Assembly (NCBI RefSeq): GCF_029963765.1
Contig: NZ_JALBYU010000013.1
Coordinates: 62,001-126,000, forward strand
Direction: 5' to 3'
DNA from: Pseudomonas sp. UYIF39
Lineage (GTDB): Bacteria > Pseudomonadota > Gammaproteobacteria > Pseudomonadales > Pseudomonadaceae
DNA length: 64,000 nucleotides
Each line of letters opens with the position of its first letter. Within the stretch, counting starts at the first letter, position 1. The translations under genes and the position numbers were made by a program. The notes beneath the pieces are model-generated. The model saw nothing but the letters and a program-made list of their open reading frames with translations, searched no databases and was not told the DNA's origin. Of the stretch, positions 25,846 through 33,944 are shown one piece after another.

Positions 25846-25919
25846 GAAGAGGTCCTCTTGTTGTGCAGATCTTGGTCTTGCTCAGTGCAGCGAGGCGAGT
25901 GTAGGTCCAAAAAATTAAT

Positions 25920-25939
25920 AACTCAACACGCGTTGAGTT
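25920..25939. promoter_or_regulatory. Operator palindrome between the esterase and TetR genes
   Basis: AACTCAAC-ACGC-GTTGAGTT: perfect 8-base arms with a 4-base centre, in the 150-base divergent gap. Its inner 14 bases TCAACACGCGTTGA differ by one base from the palindrome at 30865-30878 in the other esterase/TetR gap. It is very likely the binding site of the TetR protein at 25996 and perhaps also of its paralogue. Confidence 0.75.
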
Positions 25940-25995
25940 GTTCGGTGTAACCTTTATCCATCGCGAAACAACGAAGAACAGGAATCGTCGGTGCC

Positions 25996-26640
25996 ATGAA
26001 AAACACAGAAGAACCAGGGTCAGCGGCAACCCGTGAAATCAGGACTGGGCGGCGTAAAGGCTCGGGCAGCAGTCGGCAGGCAGTGCTGGATGCTGCGCGT
26101 GCCCGTTTCGCCAGCGATGGATTTGCGGCGACCACGATTCGGCGCGTGGCAGCCGATGCCGGCGTTGACGTGTCCATGGTGATGCAGTTTTTTCGCTCGA
26201 AAGACGAGCTGTTTGCGGCTGTGATGAATATCCCCGAGTCGGCCCTGGAAAAGCTGGGCACGGTTTTCGAGGGCTCGGACAACCAGTTGGGAGAGCGGGT
26301 TGTTCGCGCTTTTCTGCAGGCTTGGGAGGGGGCGCCAGAGGAGTCGGAGCCGCTCATGGCAATGCTCAGGAACGCGATGGTCAACGAACAGGCGCGACAA
26401 CATCTGCGGGACTATATCGAGTCCAGATTGATGACGGGGGGCATGGAAACTCTTGGGCCGGACGCGCGCCTGCGGGCGGGCCTGGCGTTATCCATGCTCG
26501 TGGGGTTGGTGACCGGGCGACAGATCATAGGCGTGCCGGTGCTGGCCACGGCAGACAGGGAAACCCTGGTGGCGATGCTCGCCCCGGCGATCCAGCACAC
26601 GCTGTTGCCGGGCAACAACGGTGCGACTGGCACTGGATGA
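25996..26640 (+). CDS. TetR family transcriptional repressor
   Basis: 214 residues. N-terminal HTH (about residues 25-70: 'AVLDAARARFASDGFAATTI' then 'IRRVAADAGVDVSMVMQFF') and a helical ligand domain (TetR_C-like, 'GERVVRAFLQAWEGAPEESE'). It is a close paralogue of the protein at 30913, nearly identical in the recognition helix region. Divergent from the CocE-like gene at 23500, with a palindrome in the shared promoter region. The protein probably represses that esterase until an ester or its product binds. Confidence 0.92.
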   Translation: MKNTEEPGSAATREIRTGRRKGSGSSRQAVLDAARARFASDGFAATTIRRVAADAGVDVSMVMQFFRSKDELFAAVMNIPESALEKLGTVFEGSDNQLGERVVRAFLQAWEGAPEESEPLMAMLRNAMVNEQARQHLRDYIESRLMTGGMETLGPDARLRAGLALSMLVGLVTGRQIIGVPVLATADRETLVAMLAPAIQHTLLPGNNGATGTG

Positions 26641-26642
26641 TC

Positions 26643-26679
26643 CGATGGTGTCCACTTCATTGCGAGGTAGACACCATCG
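26643..26679. repeat. Inverted repeat between convergent genes
   Basis: CGATGGTGTC and GACACCATCG, perfect 10-base arms with a 17-base loop, between the TetR stop and the stop of the second esterase. It could fold in either transcript as a weak terminator or 3'-end protector; there is no T run. Confidence 0.6.
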
Positions 26680-26695
26680 TTGCCATTGGACTCGT

Positions 26696-28957
26696 CTAGG
26701 GAACGATAGGAAGTTGCAGGTAGCTAGGGTGCTCCGGCCCGGTGTAGATCCGGTTCACGGCATCGACGTGATAGCTCTTGTCATAGGCACGAACCGGTAC
26801 CCCTGCCGGCGCGTAGGGCTGGATGTCCACCAGCAGGCGGTAGCCTTTGCGGATCATCGCGGTGCTGGGATTGAGCCCGACTTCGACCGGCACGATTTCT
26901 CCCTTTTGCAGTGGCGCGCAGTCCTTCTCCAGATGGGTATGCACTGGCCAGTACTCGGTCGAGCGTTCGGCATCGAGCTGGCGTCGCGACACTTTCAACA
27001 GGCCATGACCCACCGGGTGAATGTGCACCGGGTCCACTGGAAGCACCACGGATTCGTAGCGTATCTCCCGGTCTTGCTCGTCCAGGACGCGCAGGGACAC
27101 AAAGACATCCATATCCGCACTGGTCGATTCCACCCACAGACCGACCTTCATGTAGCCGGCGAGCACCATGTCTTCGTTCATTGGCTCACTGACAAAGGAG
27201 ATACCCGTTGACCAGCGCGGCGTGCCGTCACTTGAGCCCGCGGGCGCAAGAGTGGGAGTACCGAGGTCAAGATGGGCGTCATAGCCGGCGCTGCCTTGCT
27301 CGGCCGGTAAGGTTTCGCTGATTCGCAGCATGTCCGGGCGGCGCTCATCGTTCTGCCAGTCTGAAGGTCGGGCATCGAGGTACCAGCGGCGGTATTGGGT
27401 GCGTGCAATCGGCCATTCATTTTCGTGCAGGACGAAGTGGGCGCCGTTGCCGGTGCGAACCTGCACCCGCACCGGGGCCTCGTCCTGCACGCCGTTGTCG
27501 ATACCCTTGAGCCAGTAGTCGAAGTAGCGCATGTGTTCGGTGATCGACTTGTTGCTGTAGGAACCCGGGAACCAGGCATCGGTGAAATCGAACTTGCGCG
27601 CCTTGGAAGCGGTGGAGCGGATGTAGGTTTCGCTGCTGCCCAATTGATGGATGATGGCGCCCACCTGCGGACCAACGATCCACACTGGCGCGGTGGCCTT
27701 GCTCATGTCCGGGATCATGAAGATGCTGCCGCGTGGACCATAGGCCTCGGGGTCGTTGAACGGGGTGGCCAGCACGCGGGACATCCAGGGGGTTTCAGGG
27801 CGGTCACCGCAGTGGTTGTTACCTGACCAAACCTTATGCCACCAGTTCCAGAAGCCGGCGCCGAAGATACCGCCTCCGTAAAGCGCTTCGTTATAGATGT
27901 CGGCATCGGTACCTTGCGCAATCATCGCCTTGAGGTGCGAGGGCTGCAGGCTGGCCACGCTGTGCTGGGCCATCGCCAGGTAAGACATGCCCCACAGACC
28001 GACATTGCCGTTGGACCAGGCTTGAGTGCCGGCCCATTCAATGGCGTCGTGGTAGTCCTCGGCTTCCTGCACGCTGAAAGGCGCCTGCAGGCCCGGGCTC
28101 TTGCACACGCCGCGTGCGTCGACCCGGATACACACATAGCCTTCCGGCACCCAGACCGAAGTGTCGACGGTCTCGTGGTTTTCATACTGGGCGCCATCCG
28201 GGTTACCGGAGAAATAACGATCCTCCATTTCCTCCTTGCGCACGGCGTCGGCGTCGTTGCAAATGCAGTCGTGATAAAAGCTCTTGCCGTAGAAACCCTT
28301 GCTCATCACCACCGGGTATTGACCCGGGTCCGCCGGACGGAAGACGTCGGCGCAGACGTAGGAGCCATCGCGTAGTGGAATTCGCACATCCGTCATCTTG
28401 ATGATGCCGCGGATATTGCGCCGCAATTCGTTACGGCTGGTGGCGGCATCGCACAGTGTGCGTGGCGTTTTCGCAGTAAATACACCGGGTGTGGCGTTGA
28501 GCCTTTCGAGGAGCTGGAGGAGGGTGGGATCGTTGGCAAAGTCGCCCGCGCCACCTTGGCCCATCGGCATCACGGGCGGGCTGAAGTTGATCGGTGCCGA
28601 GCCGATGAGTTCATGCACCACGGGTGCAATCTTCACCCCTGACTCGATTTTGCCTTCCTGATCCAGGGTATGGACGAAGCGCGCCAGGTTGGTTACCGAA
28701 GGGTCCAGCAGCTTTTCAAGCTTGCCGTCCACGCGGTTGGCTAGTTGCGCCAGGTTCAAGCGCGGCGCGGCCTCTATGGCGCCCAAAACGATGCCGCCAA
28801 TCAAAAAGGTAATGGCTTCTTCGGCCCGGTACTGGAATTCGCCCTTGTCAGTGGTGACACCGGAAAGTGTCGGCGTCTGGTATTTCAGCCCGGCAATCGG
28901 GCCGGCAAAAACACCGGTCAAAACAGGGCTGAGCGAGTGTGCTGAAGACTTGTTCAT
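26696..28957 (-). CDS. CocE/NonD-type acyl esterase with extra N-terminal module (paralogue)
   Basis: 753 residues from the ATG at 28957, chosen because CAGGAC lies 7 bases upstream; an ATG at 28981 would add 8 residues. It has the same layout as the esterase at 23500: an N-terminal module (about 14-115, 'GPIAGLKYQTPTLSGVTTDK', 'TNLARFVHTLDQEG'), the hydrolase domain with GLWGMSYLAMAQH (Ser325) and an intact R-V-D-A-R-G segment, and the C-terminal jelly-roll. The loop that usually holds the acid residue reads GPQVGAIIHQLGSSE, again without a G-W-x-D. It is the upstream neighbour of the TetR at 25996 in convergent orientation and follows the third esterase on the same strand. Confidence 0.87.
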   Translation of the reverse strand: MNKSSAHSLSPVLTGVFAGPIAGLKYQTPTLSGVTTDKGEFQYRAEEAITFLIGGIVLGAIEAAPRLNLAQLANRVDGKLEKLLDPSVTNLARFVHTLDQEGKIESGVKIAPVVHELIGSAPINFSPPVMPMGQGGAGDFANDPTLLQLLERLNATPGVFTAKTPRTLCDAATSRNELRRNIRGIIKMTDVRIPLRDGSYVCADVFRPADPGQYPVVMSKGFYGKSFYHDCICNDADAVRKEEMEDRYFSGNPDGAQYENHETVDTSVWVPEGYVCIRVDARGVCKSPGLQAPFSVQEAEDYHDAIEWAGTQAWSNGNVGLWGMSYLAMAQHSVASLQPSHLKAMIAQGTDADIYNEALYGGGIFGAGFWNWWHKVWSGNNHCGDRPETPWMSRVLATPFNDPEAYGPRGSIFMIPDMSKATAPVWIVGPQVGAIIHQLGSSETYIRSTASKARKFDFTDAWFPGSYSNKSITEHMRYFDYWLKGIDNGVQDEAPVRVQVRTGNGAHFVLHENEWPIARTQYRRWYLDARPSDWQNDERRPDMLRISETLPAEQGSAGYDAHLDLGTPTLAPAGSSDGTPRWSTGISFVSEPMNEDMVLAGYMKVGLWVESTSADMDVFVSLRVLDEQDREIRYESVVLPVDPVHIHPVGHGLLKVSRRQLDAERSTEYWPVHTHLEKDCAPLQKGEIVPVEVGLNPSTAMIRKGYRLLVDIQPYAPAGVPVRAYDKSYHVDAVNRIYTGPEHPSYLQLPIVP

Positions 28958-29055
28958 GGGTATGTCCTGAAGCGTGAGCATGGGTAGGCTCAGCGCGTTC
29001 GCAGCTGCAAACAGCGCCGAGTCGGTCTATCAATCTGCCGCCGGGCTGGGCCCTG

Positions 29056-30795
29056 TTAATCCGCCAGAATCGGCAGTTGCAGATAGGAGGCGTACTGTCC
29101 ACCGGTGTGAATCACGTGCTGCCCGCTGTTGGCGCCAACGTATTCGGCAATGCCAGGCATCAGCGATCCCGAGAGGTTGCGCGAGCTGATGATGAAGCGC
29201 AGTTGTTCACCCGGGTGGAACGCCATACCGATGGGGAGCAGGTCGATTTCGATGTTCACCACTTCGCCAGGTGTTAGCTTCTCCACGCGGTCGAAGCTGT
29301 GGGCGGGGACATCGTCAGTGGTCAAGCTGTGGTCGAGATGCCGAGTCGACACCCGCAAGCGCCCATCCGAACCCTTGTAGCGCAGGACAGTAGCACCGTG
29401 ATCGGTGAGGTCATGTACCCTGGCGCTCTGGTTCGCTGCGGTGAACTGCTGCAAGGGGGATCCGTATTTATCGAGTTTCTGGATGAGCACGAACAGGTCC
29501 ATGTCATCGGCACCCCGTGCCTCGACCCAGAGATACGCCTTGGGATAGCCCACCATCACCGTTTCTTTGTCGAAGCGGGTGATGAAGGAAACGACATCGG
29601 GGTTGACGCCGACGTCATACACCGCAGGCACCTCGTTGCTTGGTGCGGCAGGGCCGAGAATACGTGCGGCGCCGTCGAGGTACAGCTTGGTGGAGATCGC
29701 TTCCTTCGGCGGGAAAGTATCTGCAGGCACATTGACCTGATCGCCGCCCTGGAAGTCATGAACCGCGTAGCGCACGCGGGGCGTGGCCTCCCAGCCATTG
29801 TCGTGGTCCTTGAGGTAGCGGTCGAAGAACCGCCGCAGATCTTCCACGTTGGCTTCGTCGTAGTAGTCCGGCCATTCCTGGCTGTTGTGGATACGAAGCC
29901 ACTTGTCTGGCGATGCCAGGCGACGCCAGGCGCGGAAAGTACCCGCCGTGTGCAGCGTATTGGAATAACTGGCGACCACAAAGGCGGGCACCTTGATACG
30001 CTCGAATTCGGGAATCTTGTTGGCCCACAGTTCGTTCATCAGCGGGTAGTGCTGCGCCTCGGACAGGACATCTTCCTTGCGGTTCTTGCCGAAAAAACTG
30101 CCTTCCTGGAGCAGGCGGGTAAAGCCGGTGTCAGGCATACCGCCGCGCATCACCAGATCGCGGTAGACATCACTGACGCCTTCCCAGGGATTGATCGCTG
30201 CCAGGTGTTTGGGCTGCTCGGCCGCGGTGAACCATTGTGAAACAGCGAGGTAGGATGTGCCGCTCATGCCGACCTTGCCGGTGCACCAGGACTGTTCGGC
30301 CAGCCATTCGATCAGGTCATGGCAGTCGCGACCTTCCTGGCGATCCCACAACGCGCTGTCGCCTTCAGAGTCCACCACGCCACGGATGTCGGGGTTACAG
30401 ATTGCATAGCCGTGGGCACACCAGTAGGCCGGGTCCGGTGCCTCGAACTTGGCCAGTCCGGAGACCACCGAATTGCTCAGGCCGACCAGGCCAAAGACCC
30501 CCATCACGCTCATGGACGTACCCTGGCCCTTGCCATAGGGGCTCCACGCCACGATCACCGGTACTTTCTCGGTGCCGGCGGGACGGAATACGTCGACGTA
30601 GATGGTCACGCCGTCGCGCAGGGTCACGGCTACGTCTTTCTCAAAGACGATGTCGACAGGCAGTGGCCGGAATGGCGGCGCGACTTGAAAGCCTGCCTTC
30701 AGTGTTTGGGTACCTGGCTCAAACGCAGTGAAAAGGCCGGTTCTGCCCGCCGGTAGCGGGTGGGACGGCACGAACATCTTCTGGCAGTCAGTCAT
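29056..30795 (-). CDS. CocE/NonD-type acyl esterase, without the N-terminal module
   Basis: 579 residues, the usual length for CocE-like proteins. 'TLRDGVTIYVDVFRPAGTEK' opens the hydrolase; 'CNPDIRGVVDSEGD' carries the D-x-R-G motif; KVGMSGTSYLAVSQW holds the nucleophile Ser178; 'WLRIHNSQEWPDYYDE' and 'FFDRYLKDHDNG' follow; the C-terminal jelly-roll ends 'ASYLQLPILAD'. The loop at the acid position is VASYSNTLH, so Asn stands where Asp is usual; this fits a known COG2936 subgroup as I remember it. First gene of a minus-strand pair with 26696-28957 (98-base gap), divergent from the TetR gene at 30913. Confidence 0.88.
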   Translation of the reverse strand: MTDCQKMFVPSHPLPAGRTGLFTAFEPGTQTLKAGFQVAPPFRPLPVDIVFEKDVAVTLRDGVTIYVDVFRPAGTEKVPVIVAWSPYGKGQGTSMSVMGVFGLVGLSNSVVSGLAKFEAPDPAYWCAHGYAICNPDIRGVVDSEGDSALWDRQEGRDCHDLIEWLAEQSWCTGKVGMSGTSYLAVSQWFTAAEQPKHLAAINPWEGVSDVYRDLVMRGGMPDTGFTRLLQEGSFFGKNRKEDVLSEAQHYPLMNELWANKIPEFERIKVPAFVVASYSNTLHTAGTFRAWRRLASPDKWLRIHNSQEWPDYYDEANVEDLRRFFDRYLKDHDNGWEATPRVRYAVHDFQGGDQVNVPADTFPPKEAISTKLYLDGAARILGPAAPSNEVPAVYDVGVNPDVVSFITRFDKETVMVGYPKAYLWVEARGADDMDLFVLIQKLDKYGSPLQQFTAANQSARVHDLTDHGATVLRYKGSDGRLRVSTRHLDHSLTTDDVPAHSFDRVEKLTPGEVVNIEIDLLPIGMAFHPGEQLRFIISSRNLSGSLMPGIAEYVGANSGQHVIHTGGQYASYLQLPILAD

Positions 30796-30864
30796 GCGAA
30801 CTCCTTATATTTGTTCTTGATTACGGGACCGATTCCAGTAAGGTACGGCGATCAATGAATTAAT

Positions 30865-30878
30865 TCAACACGTGTTGA
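30865..30878. promoter_or_regulatory. Operator palindrome between the third esterase and the second TetR gene
   Basis: TCAACACGTGTTGA, a perfect 14-bp palindrome, 35 bases before the TetR ATG at 30913. It is one base different from the core of the palindrome at 25920-25939. A shared operator class for the two paralogous repressors is the simplest reading. Confidence 0.75.
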
Positions 30879-30912
30879 TATATGCGATGCGTAGAAATAA
30901 CAGGATGTGACC

Positions 30913-31512
30913 ATGAGTGAAGAAACCCCTTCCACGCCGCGCCGTGGACGCCGGCCAGGACCCAACAGCACGCGGCAGGTGGTGCTTGACGCCGCACGAG
31001 CGCGCTTCGCCAGCGACGGTTTTGCCGGCACCACCATCCGCCTGGTGGCGGCGGATGCTGGCGTCGATGTGGCGCAGGTGATGCAGTTTTTCCGCTCCAA
31101 GGACGAACTATTTGCCGCGGTGATGGCGATCCCGGGTTCCGCGCTGCAGCGGTTCGACGCGCTCTATGAAGGGCCGGACGAGCATTTGGGTGAACGGGTG
31201 GTCCGCGCTTTTCTCGCCGGGTGGGAAGGCATAGCCGAGGAATCCGAACCCCTGATGGCGACGCTTCGTGGGGCGTTCGTCAACGACCATGCTCGCGAGC
31301 AGCTACGGGGCTTCATTCAATCCCGATTGCTGACGGGCACCAGCGAACGTCCCGATCCTGAAGCCATGCTCCGGTCCGGCCTTGCCGCCTCATTGCTCGT
31401 CGGTCTGGTCGTCGGCCGGCGAATCATCGGGGTGCCAACTCTTGTTGCGGCGGATCCGGAAGAGCTGGTCAGGATTGTCGGTCCCGCCATTCAGAAGATT
31501 CTCGTGCCATAA
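30913..31512 (+). CDS. TetR family transcriptional repressor (paralogue)
   Basis: 199 residues from the ATG at 30913; an in-frame GTG at 30907 is less likely. The HTH region ('VVLDAARARFASDGFAGTTI', 'RLVAADAGVDVAQVMQFFRS') is almost the same as in the protein at 25996, as is 'GERVVRAFLAGWEGIAEESE' in the ligand domain, so both should recognise the same DNA. It probably controls the divergent esterase pair 29056/26696. It is followed within 75 bases by a MarR gene on the same strand. Confidence 0.92.
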   Translation: MSEETPSTPRRGRRPGPNSTRQVVLDAARARFASDGFAGTTIRLVAADAGVDVAQVMQFFRSKDELFAAVMAIPGSALQRFDALYEGPDEHLGERVVRAFLAGWEGIAEESEPLMATLRGAFVNDHAREQLRGFIQSRLLTGTSERPDPEAMLRSGLAASLLVGLVVGRRIIGVPTLVAADPEELVRIVGPAIQKILVP

Positions 31513-31583
31513 GCTGAGCATTCTTGTTGAACACCCAGGCGAGAACCTGCAAGACGATCCGTCTACGCATCGAAGGGGATTAC

Positions 31584-32018
31584 ATGGACGATTTTTCCGC
31601 CACCGGTTTCCAACCGGTGCAGCTCGGCATACTCCTTGGGCGGGCTGCCGCGCTAAAAGATCGCCTGCTGGATCGGCATCTAACACCTCTGGGCATCACC
31701 GCTGGCCAACTCAAAGTGTTGAGGATTATTCGTCACGGGGAAAACACCGCGGTCGCGTTGTGCCGACACCTCTCCATCCATAGTGCCGCGATGACTCGCA
31801 TGCTCGATCGCATAGAGCGCAAAGGCCTTATCGTTCGACTTCCGGACGATCAAGACCAACGCAAGATTCGCCTGGCGCTGACAATTCAGGGGGAAGCCAT
31901 AAGCTCAGTGCTGCCGACGATGGAGGTGGCTGCGATGAACGAATTCACCGCAAGTCTCACATCGGAGGAACTGCTGCTCCTAGAGAGCCTGTTGGAAAAG
32001 ATGCTGTGCGCTGGATAG
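31584..32018 (+). CDS. MarR family transcriptional regulator
   Basis: 144 residues from the ATG at 31584, which has AAGGGG 6 bases upstream; a TTG at 31524 is an alternative. The winged helix is clear: 'LTPLGITAGQLKVLRIIRHG', then 'LSIHSAAMTRMLDRIERKGL' and the wing 'RLPDDQDQRKIRLALT'. MarR proteins respond to phenolics and often repress aromatic catabolic genes. Here it follows the TetR gene and may be the last gene of the catabolic region. Its target is not evident; no divergent partner is present. Confidence 0.9.
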   Translation: MDDFSATGFQPVQLGILLGRAAALKDRLLDRHLTPLGITAGQLKVLRIIRHGENTAVALCRHLSIHSAAMTRMLDRIERKGLIVRLPDDQDQRKIRLALTIQGEAISSVLPTMEVAAMNEFTASLTSEELLLLESLLEKMLCAG

Positions 32019-32394
32019 CCTAGTTTCTCCATGCCACACATTCGCACATAGTAGAAAGTAATGGCACCTTGCGTCGTATCCCACCTATTGACTGAAGAAG
32101 GAGTCTGTTGCGACTCCGAAATCTTCGCTGGAAGCACCGCAATTTATATTCTGGTGACTTTGTTTTACTTTCTGCTGAACGGACTGGATGATCGGATCAA
32201 TCAACAAATCGAATGACTGCTTCTGGCCGTTTTTTGCCTGTCGCGAAGGACGGCATCCGGCTGTGGCTTCAACCGGTCGTCACTATGGCGAGAGGTGGAT
32301 AATACGGATGCAAAATCATTGTCAGGTTGAATGCAATTACAAACTCAGGTAATGAGTGCGTGACCGCGCTGGTAGATCAGTCGTGAGCTTACCC
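32019..32394. other. 376 bases without a supported gene
   Basis: This stretch between the MarR gene and the islet genes is less GC-rich than its surroundings and has no open frame with family features. A degenerate hairpin (GGAGTCTGTTGCGACTCC, 32099-32116) lies near its start. No integrase remnant, att repeat or RNA gene was recognised. Confidence 0.5.
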
Positions 32395-32419
32395 TGATCA
32401 CGTTCCCATAGCGTGATCA
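32395..32419. promoter_or_regulatory. Inverted repeat immediately before the islet genes
   Basis: TGATCACG-TTCCCATAG-CGTGATCA: perfect 8-base arms and a 9-base spacer, ending just before the GGAG ribosome binding site (32421-32424) of the gene at 32434. It could be an operator for the ribbon-helix-helix-like product of that gene, or an RNA hairpin next to the start. Confidence 0.6.
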
Positions 32420-32433
32420 CGGAGAAACGACTG

Positions 32434-32838
32434 TTGAGCATCCCCAAAACCCCAAAGCAGCGTCAGAAGACGCGCCGCGACAACCTTAAATTAGCGGGCG
32501 TTATCCGTATGACGGTCGCGATGGACATAATTACGGTCCACATCCTGCGATCGCTGGCGGTCGAGCACAGAGTGACCCAGTCCGAAGTGCTTGAGATGGG
32601 TATGACGCTAGCGCGCAATGCGCTGAAGGAGTTTGCGGGTCGTCAATTGCCTTGTATCTGCTCTTTAGCGCCAGTTGAGCCTGTCGCCGTGCTGGCTGAT
32701 CAGGTTTGTCAGTTTGCCCAGCTACAAGTTGAGGATGAGCTAGATGCGAAGGCTTGTCCGCGCATGACAGCGGCAGAGGTTCGTGACGTTTCACTATTTG
32801 GGACCCATTCCCCTGAGATGTTCGAGGTGCGTCCATGA
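32434..32838 (+). CDS. Small hypothetical protein, possible ribbon-helix-helix DNA-binding
   Basis: 134 residues from TTG at 32434 (GGAG 9 bases upstream); a GTG at 32413 would also be in frame but lies within the inverted repeat. The first 60 residues are basic ('KTPKQRQKTRRDNLKLAG') and continue as 'VIRMTVAMDIITVHILRSLA' and TQSEVLEMGMTLARNAL, which resembles a short beta strand followed by two helices as in ribbon-helix-helix proteins. The C-terminal part has no recognised fold. It overlaps the next gene by ATGA, so the two are co-translated. I do not recognise the family. Confidence 0.6.
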   Translation: MSIPKTPKQRQKTRRDNLKLAGVIRMTVAMDIITVHILRSLAVEHRVTQSEVLEMGMTLARNALKEFAGRQLPCICSLAPVEPVAVLADQVCQFAQLQVEDELDAKACPRMTAAEVRDVSLFGTHSPEMFEVRP

Positions 32839-33767
32839 GCGTTGCTGCTGAAATTTGTGCGGATGCTGAGCCCCGCGCTGATGGAGTCGAATACCTTCAA
32901 TGGGTGCCGGGCAAGCGTCATTTCCGTTGTGAGAAATTATGCGGCACCTGGAGTACCGACGACTGCTCGAGTCGGTACATGCGGGCCATGGCAAGTGATG
33001 AGCGCGTGTCGGCTTGCCGCTTTTGTCCAATTGGTGCAGTTCACGCCGGGAAGGTTGACCCCGATCAGACTGCAATATCTTCCGCTAAGGTCAAGATCAC
33101 CGGGCGCCCAGATCATGACTCAAGATGTACGCGTTGCGGGCGACTCAATTTGCGTATCATCCATTCGGGAGCCGAAATCTGTGTGAGCTGTTGGAACCGT
33201 CAGCGTGAGTGGAGGCTCGGTAGGAATTCCAAAGGGAAGGCGCCGATCACCTTCGTTCCGCTCCAGGTTCGTCGTGTCGGTATCATGGTTGATGGCGTGC
33301 CCAGCTATCAAATGATCGCCGACACGCAGAATGAGGTCGAGCCTCTCGCCAAATGCATCCGCTTCGCTCGTGAATCCGTTGCCTTCCATGATGAACAGCC
33401 AGGCATAACTGTATGGAACGCACAGACTCGGAGTTTCGAGTACCGCGATCGGGCCAACCCTAGCAGGGTAATGCTTGAGCTGAAGCAAGACGGTGTGATT
33501 CGCTACGTCTCGGCAGCAACTGACAACCTATGTCCTGGAGACATAGCGGCGGTAGTGCGAATGCCAACGCTCCGCTTGAGTGTTTACACTGCGGTGGACT
33601 GGCTAGGTATGGACGAGGAGGGTGATGGTGCGGCGATCACAGTCGAGTGGCGCCCGCAGGCGATAGTTTGCGCGTCCTGCAACATTGCGCTGGTGCAGGC
33701 CCGCCGCTTTGCCGGGCGCATTGAGTGCCGCTGCCCCGCATGTAAATCGTCATCAACTGTCCATTAG
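32835..33767 (+). CDS. Multi-zinc-finger protein with Com-like C-terminus
   Basis: 310 residues, rich in Cys. Three clusters are visible: residues about 32-65 with four to five Cys including CRFCPIG; about 97-118, a zinc ribbon C-x2-C ... C-x2-C (RCTRCGRL ... ICVSCWNRQ); and about 280-305, CASCNIAL ... ECRCPACKSS. The last block matches the pattern of phage Mu Com, a zinc-finger RNA-binding translational activator of mom (C-x2-C-N-x-x-L ... C-P-x-C). The middle of the protein is unrecognised. It sits directly beside the 3' end of tRNA-Asn, a common integration point, and may be left from a prophage or island. Confidence 0.65.
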   Translation: MSVAAEICADAEPRADGVEYLQWVPGKRHFRCEKLCGTWSTDDCSSRYMRAMASDERVSACRFCPIGAVHAGKVDPDQTAISSAKVKITGRPDHDSRCTRCGRLNLRIIHSGAEICVSCWNRQREWRLGRNSKGKAPITFVPLQVRRVGIMVDGVPSYQMIADTQNEVEPLAKCIRFARESVAFHDEQPGITVWNAQTRSFEYRDRANPSRVMLELKQDGVIRYVSAATDNLCPGDIAAVVRMPTLRLSVYTAVDWLGMDEEGDGAAITVEWRPQAIVCASCNIALVQARRFAGRIECRCPACKSSSTVH

Positions 33768-33816
33768 GCGCAGTGTTGTGCAGAAATGAACTGTTGAGCA
33801 ATTCGTTGAGCGGAAA

Positions 33817-33849
33817 CAAAAAAGGCCAGCTAAGCGCTGGCCTTTTTTG
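33817..33849. terminator. Bidirectional intrinsic terminator
   Basis: AAAAAAGGCCAGC-TAAGC-GCTGG-type hairpin: GGCCAGC pairs with GCTGGCC, flanked by an A run and a T run, so it can end both the zinc-finger gene on the plus strand and the tRNA-Asn transcript on the minus strand. Confidence 0.85.
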
Positions 33850-33859
33850 CTGATTTTAC

Positions 33860-33935
<76 letters not shown>

Positions 33936-33944
33936 ATGGCGTGT

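Noticed and set aside
32429..33800. Direct repeat ACTGTTGAGCA at both ends of the islet (about 32430 and 33790)
   Set aside because: Only 11 bases; the first copy spans the TTG start codon. It could be chance and no integrase is present, so it is not called as att sites.
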